Position numbers and translations under genes: made by a program. Below are positions 1-11,988 of a DNA stretch of 64,000 nt, piece after piece; position 1 is the stretch's first letter; each line of letters starts with the position of its first letter. This DNA comes from Wuchereria bancrofti. Taxonomy: Eukaryota > Nematoda > Chromadorea > Rhabditida > Onchocercidae. The stretch covers positions 1,767 to 65,766 of the forward strand of contig SSBO01000009.1 of NCBI GenBank assembly GCA_005281725.1, given 5' to 3'. The notes under the pieces are model-generated. The model was given only the letters and a program-made list of their open reading frames with translations. It ran no database searches and was not told the origin of the DNA.

Positions 1-110
1 GCTGATTGACTGAGAGAGGTCGCCATCTTGACCTCACCTCGGGCACCATAAAATGTTGTGAAAGCTTTACGGACACCAACTGCTCGTGGAGAAAACGTTT
101 ATTCTTATGT
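1..110 (-). mobile_element. Edge of an LTR-retroelement-like sequence: LTR end, primer-binding site and start of an internal ORF
   Basis: Read on the minus strand, a segment containing AATAAA (about 100-105) runs into a CAACA end at 54. After five bases comes an 18-base stretch at 31-48 starting TGGTGCCCGAGG, placed and shaped like a tRNA primer-binding site. An ATG at 24-26 then opens a frame (MATSLSQS...) that stays open to the window edge. The order LTR end, TGG-type PBS, leader, ATG is that of a 5' LTR retroelement such as BEL/Pao or Gypsy. Most of the element would lie left of the window, so the family cannot be decided and the outer LTR boundary was not found. Confidence 0.4.
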
Positions 111-467
111 AATCACGGCTTAATATCGCAAGGTTTATAAATGCTTGAAATGGGAGTGGTTTACATAAAACAACTGCTCATTTACATAAAGAAAGCTGAA
201 AATATCTAGTTACAGTATAAGCATTATAACAATGGAAAATTAACATGTGTGAATCTCTTTAGATTTGAATAAAGATAACAAAAACGCATTGGAATTCGAT
301 GGGAATAAATCTAAGAATTATAAATGAGATAATTAATGAGTCATGGATGGAGGAAATTATTTCTACCTTTTCTTAAGGATTTCTTCCAACTTTCGCGTGT
401 TTCGCGACAAGTATATTACCTTATCGATTTAAAATTTCTTTCTGAGAAAAACCTTTATTTATAACCA

Positions 468-2640
468 TAAAAACCAAAGAAACTAGTTGTAGAATGAAAA
501 TAAAATTAAACATAAAAACATAAACAGCAAAACTAATTAGTAACAACACAATGTAAACTCATCGAAAATAAAATAAATTTGAACAAACAACTAATTAACC
601 TTGTAAAAAAACCCAAAATTAAGTCTGTTAAAAACCAAATTATGAAGGAACCAAACATAAATTTGTTCATAGTAAACTGAAAAAATTCAAACCTTTTCAT
701 TTGAAATCTTGAACTAAATTCAGAAATTTCCCAAAATCAACAAAACAAAAATGATTTTTTCATTCCCTTTTATTTCTAAAAATAAGAACAAATTCTTATT
801 TTTGTTTTTTATGTTTCTATTGTCGTGAAAAATTTGAAGATTTAAAACCATTATTTTTTGGGAGACGTTGTTGATTTCGGGAAGATTCGCTGGATGAAGC
901 GTAAATTTGTGGAATAACAGAGAAATATAATAATTCCTTTATTAGCAGAAACAATAATATAACTATTTGATAGAGACGAATCGTAGTTGTATCATAAAAC
1001 TTGCTATAAGGAGAGGCGAATACTAGTTGACCTATCTTCGTTCTTAGATCAAACGAACAATGTTCTCCTTTTTGGCGCTAGGTGAAAACAATGCCGTCTT
1101 ATTGGTGGTACAAAATAATGGCGCCTTATCAGTGATCCTCTTATAGCAAGCAATATGAATAAACAAAATATATGTAGTAGATAAAAAAAATATATGTTAA
1201 CCCTGCTAAAGAGTAACCGTTATTAAAACAAAAGGTTGAAGGTATAAAGATTACTTGTAAAATTTCATACAACGTATTTCTTACTCTCACATAGTAGTTT
1301 AATGTTTCGCAACATAAAATTTGCGTCATCCATATTTATTTTATCACTTTTCTTTGTTTTTTTTTTCTTATTTTTTCATTTTTTTTAATTTCTCTTTTTT
1401 TCATATTTTATTGTTCTTTTGACTTTTCTTTTTTCAATTTTTTTTATTTTTCATTTTTTAGATTTTTCTTATTTTTCTTCTCATATTTTTTCTGTTTTTT
1501 TTTTAACTTTTCTTTTTTCCCTTATTTTTTCCTCTTTTTTAAACACATAAAGAAGCAGAACCTCCAAAAATACAAAATAAAATCAAAAATGCAAATAATA
1601 GAAATGGAAAGAGAATGAAAATGAAGTTAAACATGAAAACATAAACAACAAAAGTAATTAGCAACACCATAAACTCACCGAAAACAAAGAAAGTTTGAAC
1701 AAATAACTAATTAACCTTGTAAAAAAAAATCCCAAAATTAAGCTTATTAAAAACCAAATTATGGAGGGACAAGCATAAATTTGTTCATAGCAAACTGAAA
1801 ATTTCAAACTTTTTCATTTGAAATTTAGAAGTAAATTCAAAATCCTCCAAAATTAACAAAAACAGAAAAAACACACAAAAATCAGTAAGGGCAAAGTAAT
1901 TAGCAAACATCGAAAACAAATTAATTCATAAGTAAAAACATAATATACGAAAGCACAAACAAAAGTGATTTTTTCACTCCCTTTTGTTCCTATTTTTTTT
2001 ATTTTTCTTTTTTATGTTTTTGTATTTTTTTATTTTATCATTTTTTTTTGTTTTTTTCTTTTTTTTCAATTCTTCTTTTTTCCATATTTTACTGTTTTTT
2101 TTTGATTTTTCCTTTTTTAATTTTTTTTTATTTTTCTTTTTTTAGTTTTTTTTCACATACTTCCTGCTTGATTTTTTTCCATATTTTTTTATTTTTCTTT
2201 TTTCTAAACATATAAAGAAACAGACTTTCAGGAAAATAAAATCAAAAATGGAAATAATAGAAATGGAAATAGAATGAAAATAAAGTTAAATATGAAAACA
2301 TAAACAACAAAAGTAGTTAGCAGCACAATGTGGACTCATCAAAAATAAAATAAGTTTGAACGAACAACTAATACAACCTTTAGAAAAATTCCAAATTAGG
2401 TCTGTAGACAACAAAACTAGGAAGAGATTAAACATAAATGCGTTCATAGCAAACTGAAAAAATTCAAATTAAATTCGAGATTTTCTAAAATCAACAAAAA
2501 CAAAAAAAAAAAACACACAAAAAAATCAGTAAAGGAAAAAATAAGTAGCAAACATCAAAAACAAATTAACTGATAAGTAAAAACACAATAAAAAGCCAAA
2601 GTGATTCCCCCACCTCCCTTATTTGTTTTTTGGCTTTGTT
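468..2640. repeat. Three diverged copies of an AT-rich repeat unit
   Basis: Copies start near 468, 1540 and 2205. The second and third are about 665 bp apart; the first is separated by the 840-1150 block. Each has an A-rich half sharing ordered words such as AGAATGAAAATAAAGTTAAA, ATTTGTTCATAGCAAACTGA and CAAACATCAAAAACAAATTA, then a T-rich half of alternating T-runs (TTTTTCTTTTTT type). The first copy lacks the section around AAACACACAAAAATCAGTAA. A partial copy lies at about 6640-6840. No protein was seen in it, so it looks like a non-coding satellite-like repeat family. Confidence 0.7.
840..1150. other. Non-repetitive block, possibly a second LTR-like fragment
   Basis: This stretch is less AT-rich than its surroundings. 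Like the left edge of the window, its minus strand has AATAAA (about 937-942) followed some 70 bases later by a CAACA end near 869, so it may be another LTR remnant. No open frame of note was seen. This rests only on that shared arrangement. Confidence 0.2.
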
Positions 2641-2878
2641 TCTTTTTATGCTTCTATATTTTATTTTATCATTTTTTGCTTTTTCTTTTTTTCACTTTCC
2701 TTTTTTAGACTTCTCCTTTTTTAATTTTTCTTTTTTTCATACTTTTTTTTTGGTTTTTTTTACTTTTCTTTTTTAGATTTTTTTTTCAATTTTTTTTTCA
2801 TGCTTTTTTGTTTTTTTGATTCTTCTTTTTTCCATGTTGTTTTCATTTTCGTTTTTGTTTTTTGATTTTTCTTTTTAC

Positions 2879-4412
2879 GAGGTATGTAGTAGTACTGGGC
2901 CTTTCCGTTTCTACCAGCCAGCTCGAGCCTTCTTCGCTTGACAGCCCTTCCACCTAGGACTGCTTTCGTGGCCTTGGGGTACCATTCCAAGGAATGAAGC
3001 AACATCATGGCTGCTATTTCCTCATCCGAGCTGATGTGCGGCATATCAATGAAATGACCGCATTTCTGGCAAAAGCCTGAAACAAATATATTACAATTTT
3101 CAATGAATTTTCAAAAAAAGTCAAAAACTGCTCCCATTCTTAGTAACATAGCGAAACTTGCCATTTTGCCTGTGCATTATTCTGGCATGGATTCGCCATC
3201 CCTTCAAGATCCCAAATCTCTTCAGGTACATACCGCACTTTGAAAATATAACAAACATTCCCAAATTAATTCAAACTGTCCACACAAAACTTTTTAATAC
3301 ACTACTGAAGTAAATTTAAATTTACCAATTGCGATCGACCCTTCGGCATTTCGAATCACCCTATACGGTCGATTTCTGGGGCCACTAACAACTGCCGGTA
3401 TTGAGACGGTAAACCTTCCACTACCGGCGGTTGAAAGGCTGCTGGATCTGCTAGTACTCCATTGCATTCTTCTTTTTCCATAGTTGGTATAACTATGGAA
3501 AAATGGGCCGGGAATGTCTGAAACATATTCATTCAAGGCTTATTAAAAAAATGGTTGTTACGAACTTTATGTTTATATTTATTCGATGTTTTTATTTGCT
3601 GAGCCTACTACTCAGAAAAACCATCTATTATCCGAATTACATAATTCAGAAATTGTTCTAAAATAATTCAAAAACTTAAACTTGTAGGGCATAATGTTCC
3701 AGTTTAATCTATTGGCACTCTTTGCCTTAATTATATGGTTTTAAATGAAACTTACACTACTATTTTCTGTCTTCGTTCGACTAGCTGGCGTTCTGAGACT
3801 TTTGCGGGCGCTCTTGATGTAATGTCGAATCCTCCGTCACTGAGAAACGATGACACTAGTCACCCTTCCGCCATCTCCACCTCCTCTGAGCTGCTCTGAT
3901 CGTAAACCAGTGCCGGAACTGATTCATCCTCCTGCATTTCCTGATGCAGCTCTGCTTCCTGCTCTCGTTCGAGGAGGTCGAACACGAGCAGGAAGCAGTT
4001 CTTCATCCTCACGTTACCGTTGCACTTCGCGCTCGTACTCCAGGAGCTCACGGAACACTTCCAATTGCTCCTGAGTTGGCGAGAGACTTGCGTGCGATAA
4101 GTCCGCCCCTGGTACCTCGATCACCTCGTGAGCTTGAAGTTCACTTCTCTCCAACCTCGCCCTTAAGTTATTAATCTGAAAAAATAATCACACGATAATA
4201 TAACTAACAACGAATTCAACAAGTAAACTAAATACTTACTATAAATAAATTATGTTCGAGATTAAAAACTAACATACAATGCACGCGGCATTCCTTAAAT
4301 AATCCTCCAACACCCGGGGAGATACAGTGGCTCTGAGCGCAAATGATTTTTTTAAATCTACCACAGTTGGCAGATTTACTCCTTGCACTTCAGCTTCAGT
4401 ACTTTCCATCAT
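2879..4412 (-). pseudogene. Candidate disrupted multi-exon gene in a GC-rich island
   Basis: Six exon-like segments on the minus strand have usable splice signals: 4278-4412 (MMESTEAEVQG...), 4018-4175 (charged, helix-prone, ...LRARLERSELQ...), about 3860-3962 (acidic, ...EEVEMAEG), 3756-3839, 3326-3517, 3162-3237 and 2879-3076 (the last pair carry H-x4-H then FCQKCGHF, a zinc-finger-like knuckle joined by a GC-AG intron). The first two join in phase after a TTTTTCAG acceptor next to the ATG. The chain is broken at about 3963-4018, where the next open frame is out of phase, and by a TGA at 3356-3358 in the frame that leads into the zinc-finger exons. An alternative frame of 3326-3517 also looks protein-like. 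GC content is far above the flanks. I do not recognise the family; it may be a decayed gene, a domesticated element, or a gene with errors in the assembly. Confidence 0.4.
3954..3996. repeat. Inverted repeat (19-bp arms, 5-bp loop)
   Basis: GCTTCCTGCTCTCGTTCGA at 3954-3972 and TCGAACACGAGCAGGAAGC at 3978-3996 pair at 17 of 19 positions around GGAGG. It lies exactly where the reading frame of the candidate gene on the minus strand breaks. Confidence 0.8.
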
Positions 4413-4479
4413 TTCTGAAAAACTATACATATATCGCTGATAAATTAATAAGTCATTATAAACATTCTGCATATTACCA

Positions 4480-7400
4480 TAGTTCCACCTAATAAGAAAT
4501 AAAATAATTATCTAAGAATACAATACGAAACCAATAAATAAAATTTATTCGCTTATATTATTCTAATAACCAACATCACTGTCCATTTAAATCAATTAAA
4601 TGGCAAAATCGGTAGAATGTTGCAAGGATCGATAGATTACTTCACTCTCATTATTATAGAGAAAGAAGAAAAAAAAAAGCGATGAATGGAACGTACCCCT
4701 GAGCACCGCAACGGATTATCGATTGGTCATCATGAATATACATAGTTCGAGAAAGAAAGAGAAAACCTCAACTGCAGAGCATTTGCTTTTTGGAATGCTT
4801 TTTAATGGATAAATCTAAATAACTTTTTTATCAAAATTGCGATAAAGTAACATTTTAAGAAGAATTGTCAAACAACTTATTTGCTGATTACTAGACACTG
4901 GTCATTTTTTCTCATTGGATTCATTTATCCATGCCACATTTTTGTTCCATCAGACAACACTTTAAGCTGTCAATTTGGCTTTATTGCAGTTTATGTAACA
5001 AACATTTTGTCATACGGAAATTATTGCGTTTCCTTAATGATTATGCAAAACACTGTTGCAAATCATTGTCTTTTGCTTCTTTTTCTGGTAATTAACTTCT
5101 ATTAGTGTGTCAGCAAACTTTCGCTGTTTTCTCTATCTTCTTCCCTCTCTCCTCCGTCTCTCTCTCTCTCTCTTCTTTTTCTCTTTATGAGATAATCATG
5201 CTCTACTGTGACTTACATTTCTTACTGTCCGCCACTTTCATCACCTTGTCTGTCCTTACCTTTTATCATTATATCATGAAAGGTTATCCTGTTAGATTAA
5301 TGTGCTTTTTATCTAATCAGATTAAATCCTGCTCTCTAAATCATATTTACCTTTTTATGGATCAAAAATTGCAAACATATTGTTTAATTTAATCATCAAT
5401 ACCATTTCCATGTTTCATTTTTGTTTCATTTCATATTTCAATCTATTCTTTTTGAAGCAAATTTTCGCTATTGTTCTGTCTACAGTTTAGCGAAAAAAAA
5501 ATTATTAATATATTGTAAGATATGTGTTAGAGGGAATTAGCATTAGTGATAGTACAAAAGGCGATTAATTCGGACTGCATCGACTGATAATATATCCGAA
5601 ATTTTTCAACTTTGATAACTACTTTTTGGCATGTATCTATATCCATTCCTCCTATTTTAAAAGAGATTTTTAATATAAACTGAAACAATGGTAATATTTG
5701 AAAGGATGTAACAAATTTTAAAAGACATAAATGATGTAATATTTGCATAAATAGAAACTGATAACGTCAGTTAGTATTGCAAATATATTAGCTTATTTTC
5801 GATATTCATCTAATAATTAATTTGATAATATTTCATGTATATGATTTATTCCTAGTTTTTTGAAATTCCTAATTGATTCTACTTGTCATATGATTTGAAT
5901 ATTTGCTAAAATCATTTGTGATGATAACCTCATCAAATGAAATAATATCACTTATGCATCCAATGAAGTATTATCATCGTATTAGAATTTTGGGTTATTG
6001 ACCATCAATAATCCATTTGTCAGATTGCGCACACATTTTAAAGTTATAAATGTTCCAATTTTTAGCGTAATATTAGCTGATTTATATCCAAAATCGGAAA
6101 GCATGGAATAACATAAACGATAAACTGATCATTAAACAATACACTTGGCCAATTGAGGATACGATAAGAAGGATTGCTATTTTATCTATCAAAAAGATTG
6201 TTAAATTTGCTTTGATTCCCATTCAGCTTTAGATTCCATCAATATTTGAACTCCAAAATCCATTATTTAGTATGCTGATAATTTGCCGTAACTTTTTTTC
6301 TTCAATTTCGAAACTTCTTTAATTTTTTATATAATCATTGGATGTTGGTTGAACGCTTTCTTCTGTTATTGTATTGTAATTTATCTAACGATTCACTTAA
6401 TGCTTATGAAACTTACATTATTTTTTCATCTATCCATAAAATTCTAATCGATTACTTTTATTATAAGATAGAATAAATATTGATTGATCTATTTATCCAA
6501 TTTCATACTAAAAACTTTTTAGAGACTAATTTATTATTGCATTTCGATTACATTATGCAATATATACATTATACAAATAGAGAATTGATTTAAGTAATCG
6601 TATTTTAACAAATACTTTGAAAGTAAACAAACATGAAACTGATTTTTTCTTTTTTCCTGCTTCTTGTTTTTTCTTTTTTGAGTTTTTGTATCTTTTTTAT
6701 TTTTTGGTTTTTTAGTATTTTTTGTCTTCTCTTTTTCTTTTCTCATTTGTTTTTTTAATTCCTCCTTCTTTAAAACATTTAAAGAAACAAAACTTTTAGA
6801 CAACATATAATGATAAAATCAAAAACAAAAATAATTACAAAACAGACTAATCCTAAAAATCCAATCCGAAAATGGAGTTTTAGAAATTACTAAAACGAGT
6901 TTAGATGGAGTTTAGAAATTACTTTTAGAAAAAGATTGAAATTTTCACTGAAGAGCAAACACTGAAGAAAAAAGAATTCAAAACCTTCGTTGTGACTTTT
7001 CATAACTTAATGGCCGACTATGAATGAAACCTAGAAATTTGTGACTGAAAGCTAACAATTAATAACATAGTAAATAAAATCCAATAGTTAAAAGGAATCT
7101 AAAAATACAAAAATCAATAATCAGATCAAAAAATCTCAAAAAGTGAGGGGTTTTTCATTCAAATTCAAAATAAAGAATAGATTTTAACTATTAAATAGAA
7201 ATGTACAAAATGCTAAGGAAATATAAATAAAAGAACCAAGTTGTTTTACTTTACAGCGCATCACTCGAACATAATGACATATTTTGAAAGAAAAAAATTT
7301 TAATTTACAATAAGCTGTGAATTATTTTAAAAAAAAGGCGAAAATTGAATTATCAATGAAATGAACTGAATTCAATTAGATGAAATCCCTTACAAGTCAG

Positions 7401-8460
7401 TCACATTATACCTTTCCTGAATTAACAATTATAATTTCCGGATATATGCATACCAAATTTTTCACAGGAGATTTTTATTTTTCATACGATCCTCAAAATG
7501 CAAACATATTTGTGATTTATTGAGACAATTAACTGAACCTGAAATGATAACTGAAAAAGGATGACGAAAAGGTGCGAAGGTTTAGATGATTAGAGTGTCA
7601 GAAATAGTGTGATTGCTTGAGAGTATGCAAGACTTATTAAGAAATTTGCGAAATGGTTATGGTTTTCTTCGTTTCTTTTAAACATATTTTCAGCTTAAGA
7701 GAAACTAGAGTCAAATGAGATGCGCGAAATATGCTGTGGCAGAGAGTGAAAGAATGAGGAAATAATCATTTGCTATTGCATTTAGTGATTGAGAGTAAAG
7801 TTGTAGTTATTGCAGACAGTGAAATGGTTGTGGTCAGCTTTTCCATTCTTTTTTCCATTTTTTTCTCCAACAAATTTAATTATTATCCGATTATGCATTC
7901 GATATTCAATTAATACTTAATTAATTAGCAATTACAAAATATGATTTATTTATGTATGATACATTTTTGTACGTTTATTGAATGTTTCATTGTAATCGAT
8001 GTATAATTGTAATATATGGAATTGCATACTTATTTTCTTGTTTGATTGCGAAAAGTTCATGTTAAGATTGCAATTGGAATTTTTTTTTTTTTAATTTCAA
8101 GAATTACAGATAAAGAAAAATATGAAGGCAGTATAATTTTTGCTGATATTATGTTAAAATTGGGTGACATTAGATTATATGAATGATATTACTAAATCTT
8201 TGCATTCCCTTAGTTTTGAATTGTTGACTTTATATTATTCTTTAGCTCTCTTTGTTTTTGATAATTTGTTTATCATAGAGGATAGAAATTTTGGGAGAAA
8301 ATTAAGGGAATACAAATTTAGTCATAAGTACATAGTATGTTTCTACTTGATATACTCTAAAGTTTTGCTTTTTACTTAATGCGATTTTAAAGAGTAGTTT
8401 CAACGTAACTTGTATCTTTTTAAGTACTATAGTCTTCTTTTTTTAATACGAATTTAAAGA
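4480..8460. other. Gene-free AT-rich stretch
   Basis: No supported gene on either strand. It holds a short TC microsatellite (about 5156-5174) and a partial copy of the left-end repeat (about 6640-6840). Open frames here are short, AT-biased and lack splice partners. Confidence 0.5.
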
Positions 8461-8466
8461 TTACAG
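8461..8466 (+). promoter_or_regulatory. Probable trans-splice acceptor directly abutting the SRP14 ATG
   Basis: TTACAG immediately precedes the ATG at 8467, leaving no room for a conventional 5' UTR unless a spliced leader is added. This is inferred from nematode gene structure; the leader itself is not in the window. Confidence 0.5.
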
Positions 8467-9374
8467 ATGACTTTATTGGACAACGATCATTTCCTGGTAG
8501 AATTAGCAAAATTATTTCAGAAATGTCGAACTTCCACTCAGCATACGATAACTATCACGCTGAAGCATTGTAAATAATTGTACTGTTTATTTGATGAAAT
8601 TTTAGATTCTTGTTTCTGAACGTGCTGATCGATAAATGTTTTCGTATACAGCTGAACTGACATTTATAAAATTGTTTTAATATATACTTTTTCAAATTCT
8701 GTTAGAAGCATGAAGTGAATTCTTGATGATAAAAGCAGTTGAAAAACGACTTAAACTACGTAACAAAATTCTACCTACCTTACATTTTGAATAAGTTACT
8801 ATTAGTGTGTTATGTATTACAATCAATTTCATCAATTTATTTATTAATTAATTTGTTTATTTACCTCACCATATTTATTTATGTTTTAATTAGATGTCTT
8901 CAGATGATGGAAGGACGAAACCTTATCCAAGAAATGAAGCGCAACAGTCGTTGAAAGGCGAAGATCTTTGTCTCTTTCGAGCAAAATTTGGTGACAGGAA
9001 AATTAGTACTGTGGTAAGGATAAAGGAATGATTAGGAACATTGACTTTGTTATATTTGTGAGGAGATGAATTTCACAAATATGTGTAGTACAAATAGTCC
9101 AATTTGCTGTTGTTTATTGATTTTCTCTATTTTGGATGGTTTAGTTTTAAAACTATTGAAATTACTGGAATTCACCGAAATGTAAAGAGAGATGGAAACT
9201 ATGTATATAAATATTTATTCATTTATTGTCTTGCAGGTTCATGCTAAAGAAGTGAATAAATTCCAGTTGGCATATGCCGGTATTTTAAAAGCAAATATGG
9301 ATAACTTGAAGAAACGTGAACGGAGAACAGCGATAGAAACGAAGACTAATTCAATAAATGCAGTAAAGATTTAA
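8467..9374 (+). CDS. SRP14: Signal recognition particle 14 kDa subunit (SRP14)
   Basis: Three exons: 8467-8569, 8904-9013 and 9237-9374, giving 116 residues with all phases consistent. SRP14 pairs with SRP9 on the Alu domain of the SRP RNA and slows translation while the ribosome is brought to the ER. The match rests on ordered family signatures: LFQKCRTS near residue 17-24, YDGRTKP across the first junction (35-41), KISTV before the second, then KEVNKFQLAY and ANMDNLKKRERR. The C-terminal tail is short and basic and lacks the Ala-rich tail of primate SRP14. Exon 2 uses the acceptor after CTTCAG at 8903; the earlier TTAG would give a stop. The start codon directly follows TTACAG, which suggests spliced-leader addition abutting the ATG. 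AATAAA lies at 9618-9623. Confidence 0.93.
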
Positions 9375-10500
9375 TTAACTCCTATAAATTTGACCATTAT
9401 AGTTGTGAATCGCATATATTTCTTGTTTCTAAATGAATTATCTGGTTTTTTTTTTTTCTTTTTTTTTTGTTTTACAGATTTCCTAAAGTTTCTGTAAAAT
9501 TTTGCTGTTAGGTATTATTTTTGCATATCTTCGTTTTTCTGGCTGGTCCATGTAATATTATATTATAAAATAGCCATTTCGCTAAACGAATGTCACTCAA
9601 TCAATGTTTTCGTAGCAAATAAAGCCAAGTTGGCGTGTTTTGCGACAAATAAATCATTGCCTGATATACTATTCCAGTCTTATTTGTAAAGTAAAGCTCA
9701 TATTTATTATCTTTGTTAAATGAAAATAAAAATTTATCGTTATTCGTAAATAATTGTTCATTTATTCTCTTTCTTTTTTCCTACCATTTTAAAGCAGACT
9801 GATGCTAGCTAGTTTATTCATGAAGTTTATTCATGAAAAGGAGAAGTTCAGATTCGTAGAGGTAATGACTTTTTCAAATGTTATTTTATAATTGAATTCT
9901 AGATGTGATATTTAAACATTGGCTAATTAATTAGGCCCAGAAAATGAATCAGTTAGGTCTTTGGTAATAAAATAATGTTTCATAATATCGGTAGCACAAC
10001 TTTCTAACAGATGGTAGCACATTTGTCGAAATGATACAACTGTAATATATCGAAAGTTCAGGAAAGGATCATATGATGTTAACCTTTTGTCAAGATTCTT
10101 ACCGATTTATCGGCATTAACGTGTAATTTACAAGAGAAGAAAGAAAGTAATTTTATTTCACACATACAATTTAAATATTAAATTATTGAATGCTATGCTA
10201 ACCATAAATAATGATGAAGTTTCTGTTTATATTCGTTCTAATCGATAAAATAATGTTTTTTCTTTCATTCCTTTTTTTCTATAGCATAATAATTTAAGAT
10301 TTAATTTTGCTTCAGTTTAATTTTATGGAAAGGTTTCTTTTATTTGCACATCTATTCATAAAGTGGTAATTATAGCATAAAATATGATAAAATAATTATT
10401 TAAACATAAAAAATGAATGAGTATATATATATATGTGTATGTGTGAGGAAATTTATGGGAATTTTTGAATTTAGGTATATTTCCTTTTCATTTGATCATT
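9375..10500. other. Intergenic AT-rich stretch
   Basis: It contains the SRP14 poly(A) signal (9618-9623) and, on the minus strand, an AATAAA at 10339-10344 that fits the next gene. Nothing else recognisable was seen. Confidence 0.5.
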
Positions 10501-11988
10501 TTATGACATTCCACAAATTATTGCCATATTTCTTTCATAATCTTCAACATTCCAACTATTTCGTATATGATTGATTGCTTCGATTATTTTTCGAGCATTT
10601 TCTTCAATCTCATCAATTTTATCCTTACCTTTGATAATTTCTCCCGGAAATTGGTCATGTAATTCATAGAGTTTTCTCAGGTACAATTTAATATCGTCGG
10701 TAAGTTCTGTAAGTTTTGTTCCATTGCCATTTGCATTCTTCTGAAACAATAATAAATTTTTTGCATTGATTAGGAAAAATGAAAGTGGAAAAAAAAATTC
10801 ATTATTATTTCTTGAGAAATGGAAATTTTAAAATGGATAATTTAAATTATATGATTAGCAAAAAAGTGATTAATGTGATAATTTCCTTTTTGTAAAACTT
10901 CCAAAAAACATTGTCAACTTTTAGCGTTGCTTTCCTTTGGCATATTTGAATGTTATGCTAATAATAAACAATGAAGTTTTTTTATTTGCTTTAATTAGTT
11001 TTAAATCATATTATTTAGGCTTCTATCATTAAATGTACCAAAATTTTATTCTAAGCATACAGAATCATAAATTACGAATGTTTTTTGCATTTAATTTTTA
11101 TTTCGTGAAACAATGAATTAATTTTAATTAGTTTTAAATCATATTATTTATTGACCAAAAATTTCTGTAATTTATAAAATGACACTTTGTTATTTGCTCT
11201 CTTTTTTTTGGATGTTGAACTAAATTTTGATACATGTCTGTTTATCATCATAAAACAACAATATTGAAAGTATCGAAGTACGAAGTAAAAGTTTCAAATA
11301 ATTATCACTTGTTTTCCTAATTCTAGGAAAGAAAATGATAAATGTGATAATTTTCTTTTATTAATTAATAATTATGCGATTCAAAAATTATTAAACTTAT
11401 ATTATGAATTAATAATCCTTTCTATGTATAATTGCATATTATTATCATTATCAACTATTAATCAGATGAAACATAATTATTACTACTACAAAGGATGGTT
11501 AATTCTTTTTTGCTCTGTTTTTTGTGTTGTATCTTTTTGTTTTATAAATTTCATCAACGAATAAATTAATAAAAATGAATATTTGTAACAATATTGGGAA
11601 GTATTAGCAGATACAATAAGGTATATTTTATAGAACTTGTTATTGTTCGAGTAAAGTGAATGTAATTATAACATTTTCTAATTTTTTCAAAATATTTATT
11701 CAAAATATATATTTGTTACTTCCCTTAATGTATTTTTTTTAAATAAAATTTACCTGAATATTTGCTCTATTTATTTCTGCAACAATGAAACGACAAAACA
11801 TCAACAAACAAATTTTTCGAATACAATTCATCTTCCTTTCGATTCGGAATAAGCTTTTTAATTTTCTCTTTGTCTTTTCTTTTTGGCCTTAAAGTTCCTT
11901 TTTTTTTTAATTCTAGCAAATAGTTCTGATTACTTCGTATGCAATTTAATGCCATAGAAATTATTAGTTTAAAAATTGCTTTAAACAT
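10501..11988 (-). CDS. Small secreted helical protein, family not recognised
   Basis: Preferred model, minus strand: exons 11934-11988, 11754-11776 (23 nt) and 10501-10740, total 105 residues. The first exon encodes MFKAIFKLIISMALNC, a signal-peptide-like start, and lies 13 bases below a TTTTAG that could accept a spliced leader. The micro-exon has a good acceptor (CATTGTTGCAG). The last exon encodes 79 residues that are strongly charged and helix-prone (LTDDIKLYLRKLYELHDQF, then DKIDEIEENARKIIEAI) with one late cysteine (IICGMS). An alternative without the first intron starts at 11831 (MNCIRKICLLMFCRF), is also 105 residues, and also begins hydrophobic. The last exon is shared by both. AATAAA follows at 10339-10344. 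It could be a clade-specific excreted protein; no function is assigned. Confidence 0.6.

Noticed and set aside
2760..2878. Lys-rich C-terminal extension of the minus-strand frame
   Set aside because: It is translation of the T-rich repeat; a GTAAAAAG donor at 2878 ends the plausible exon before it.
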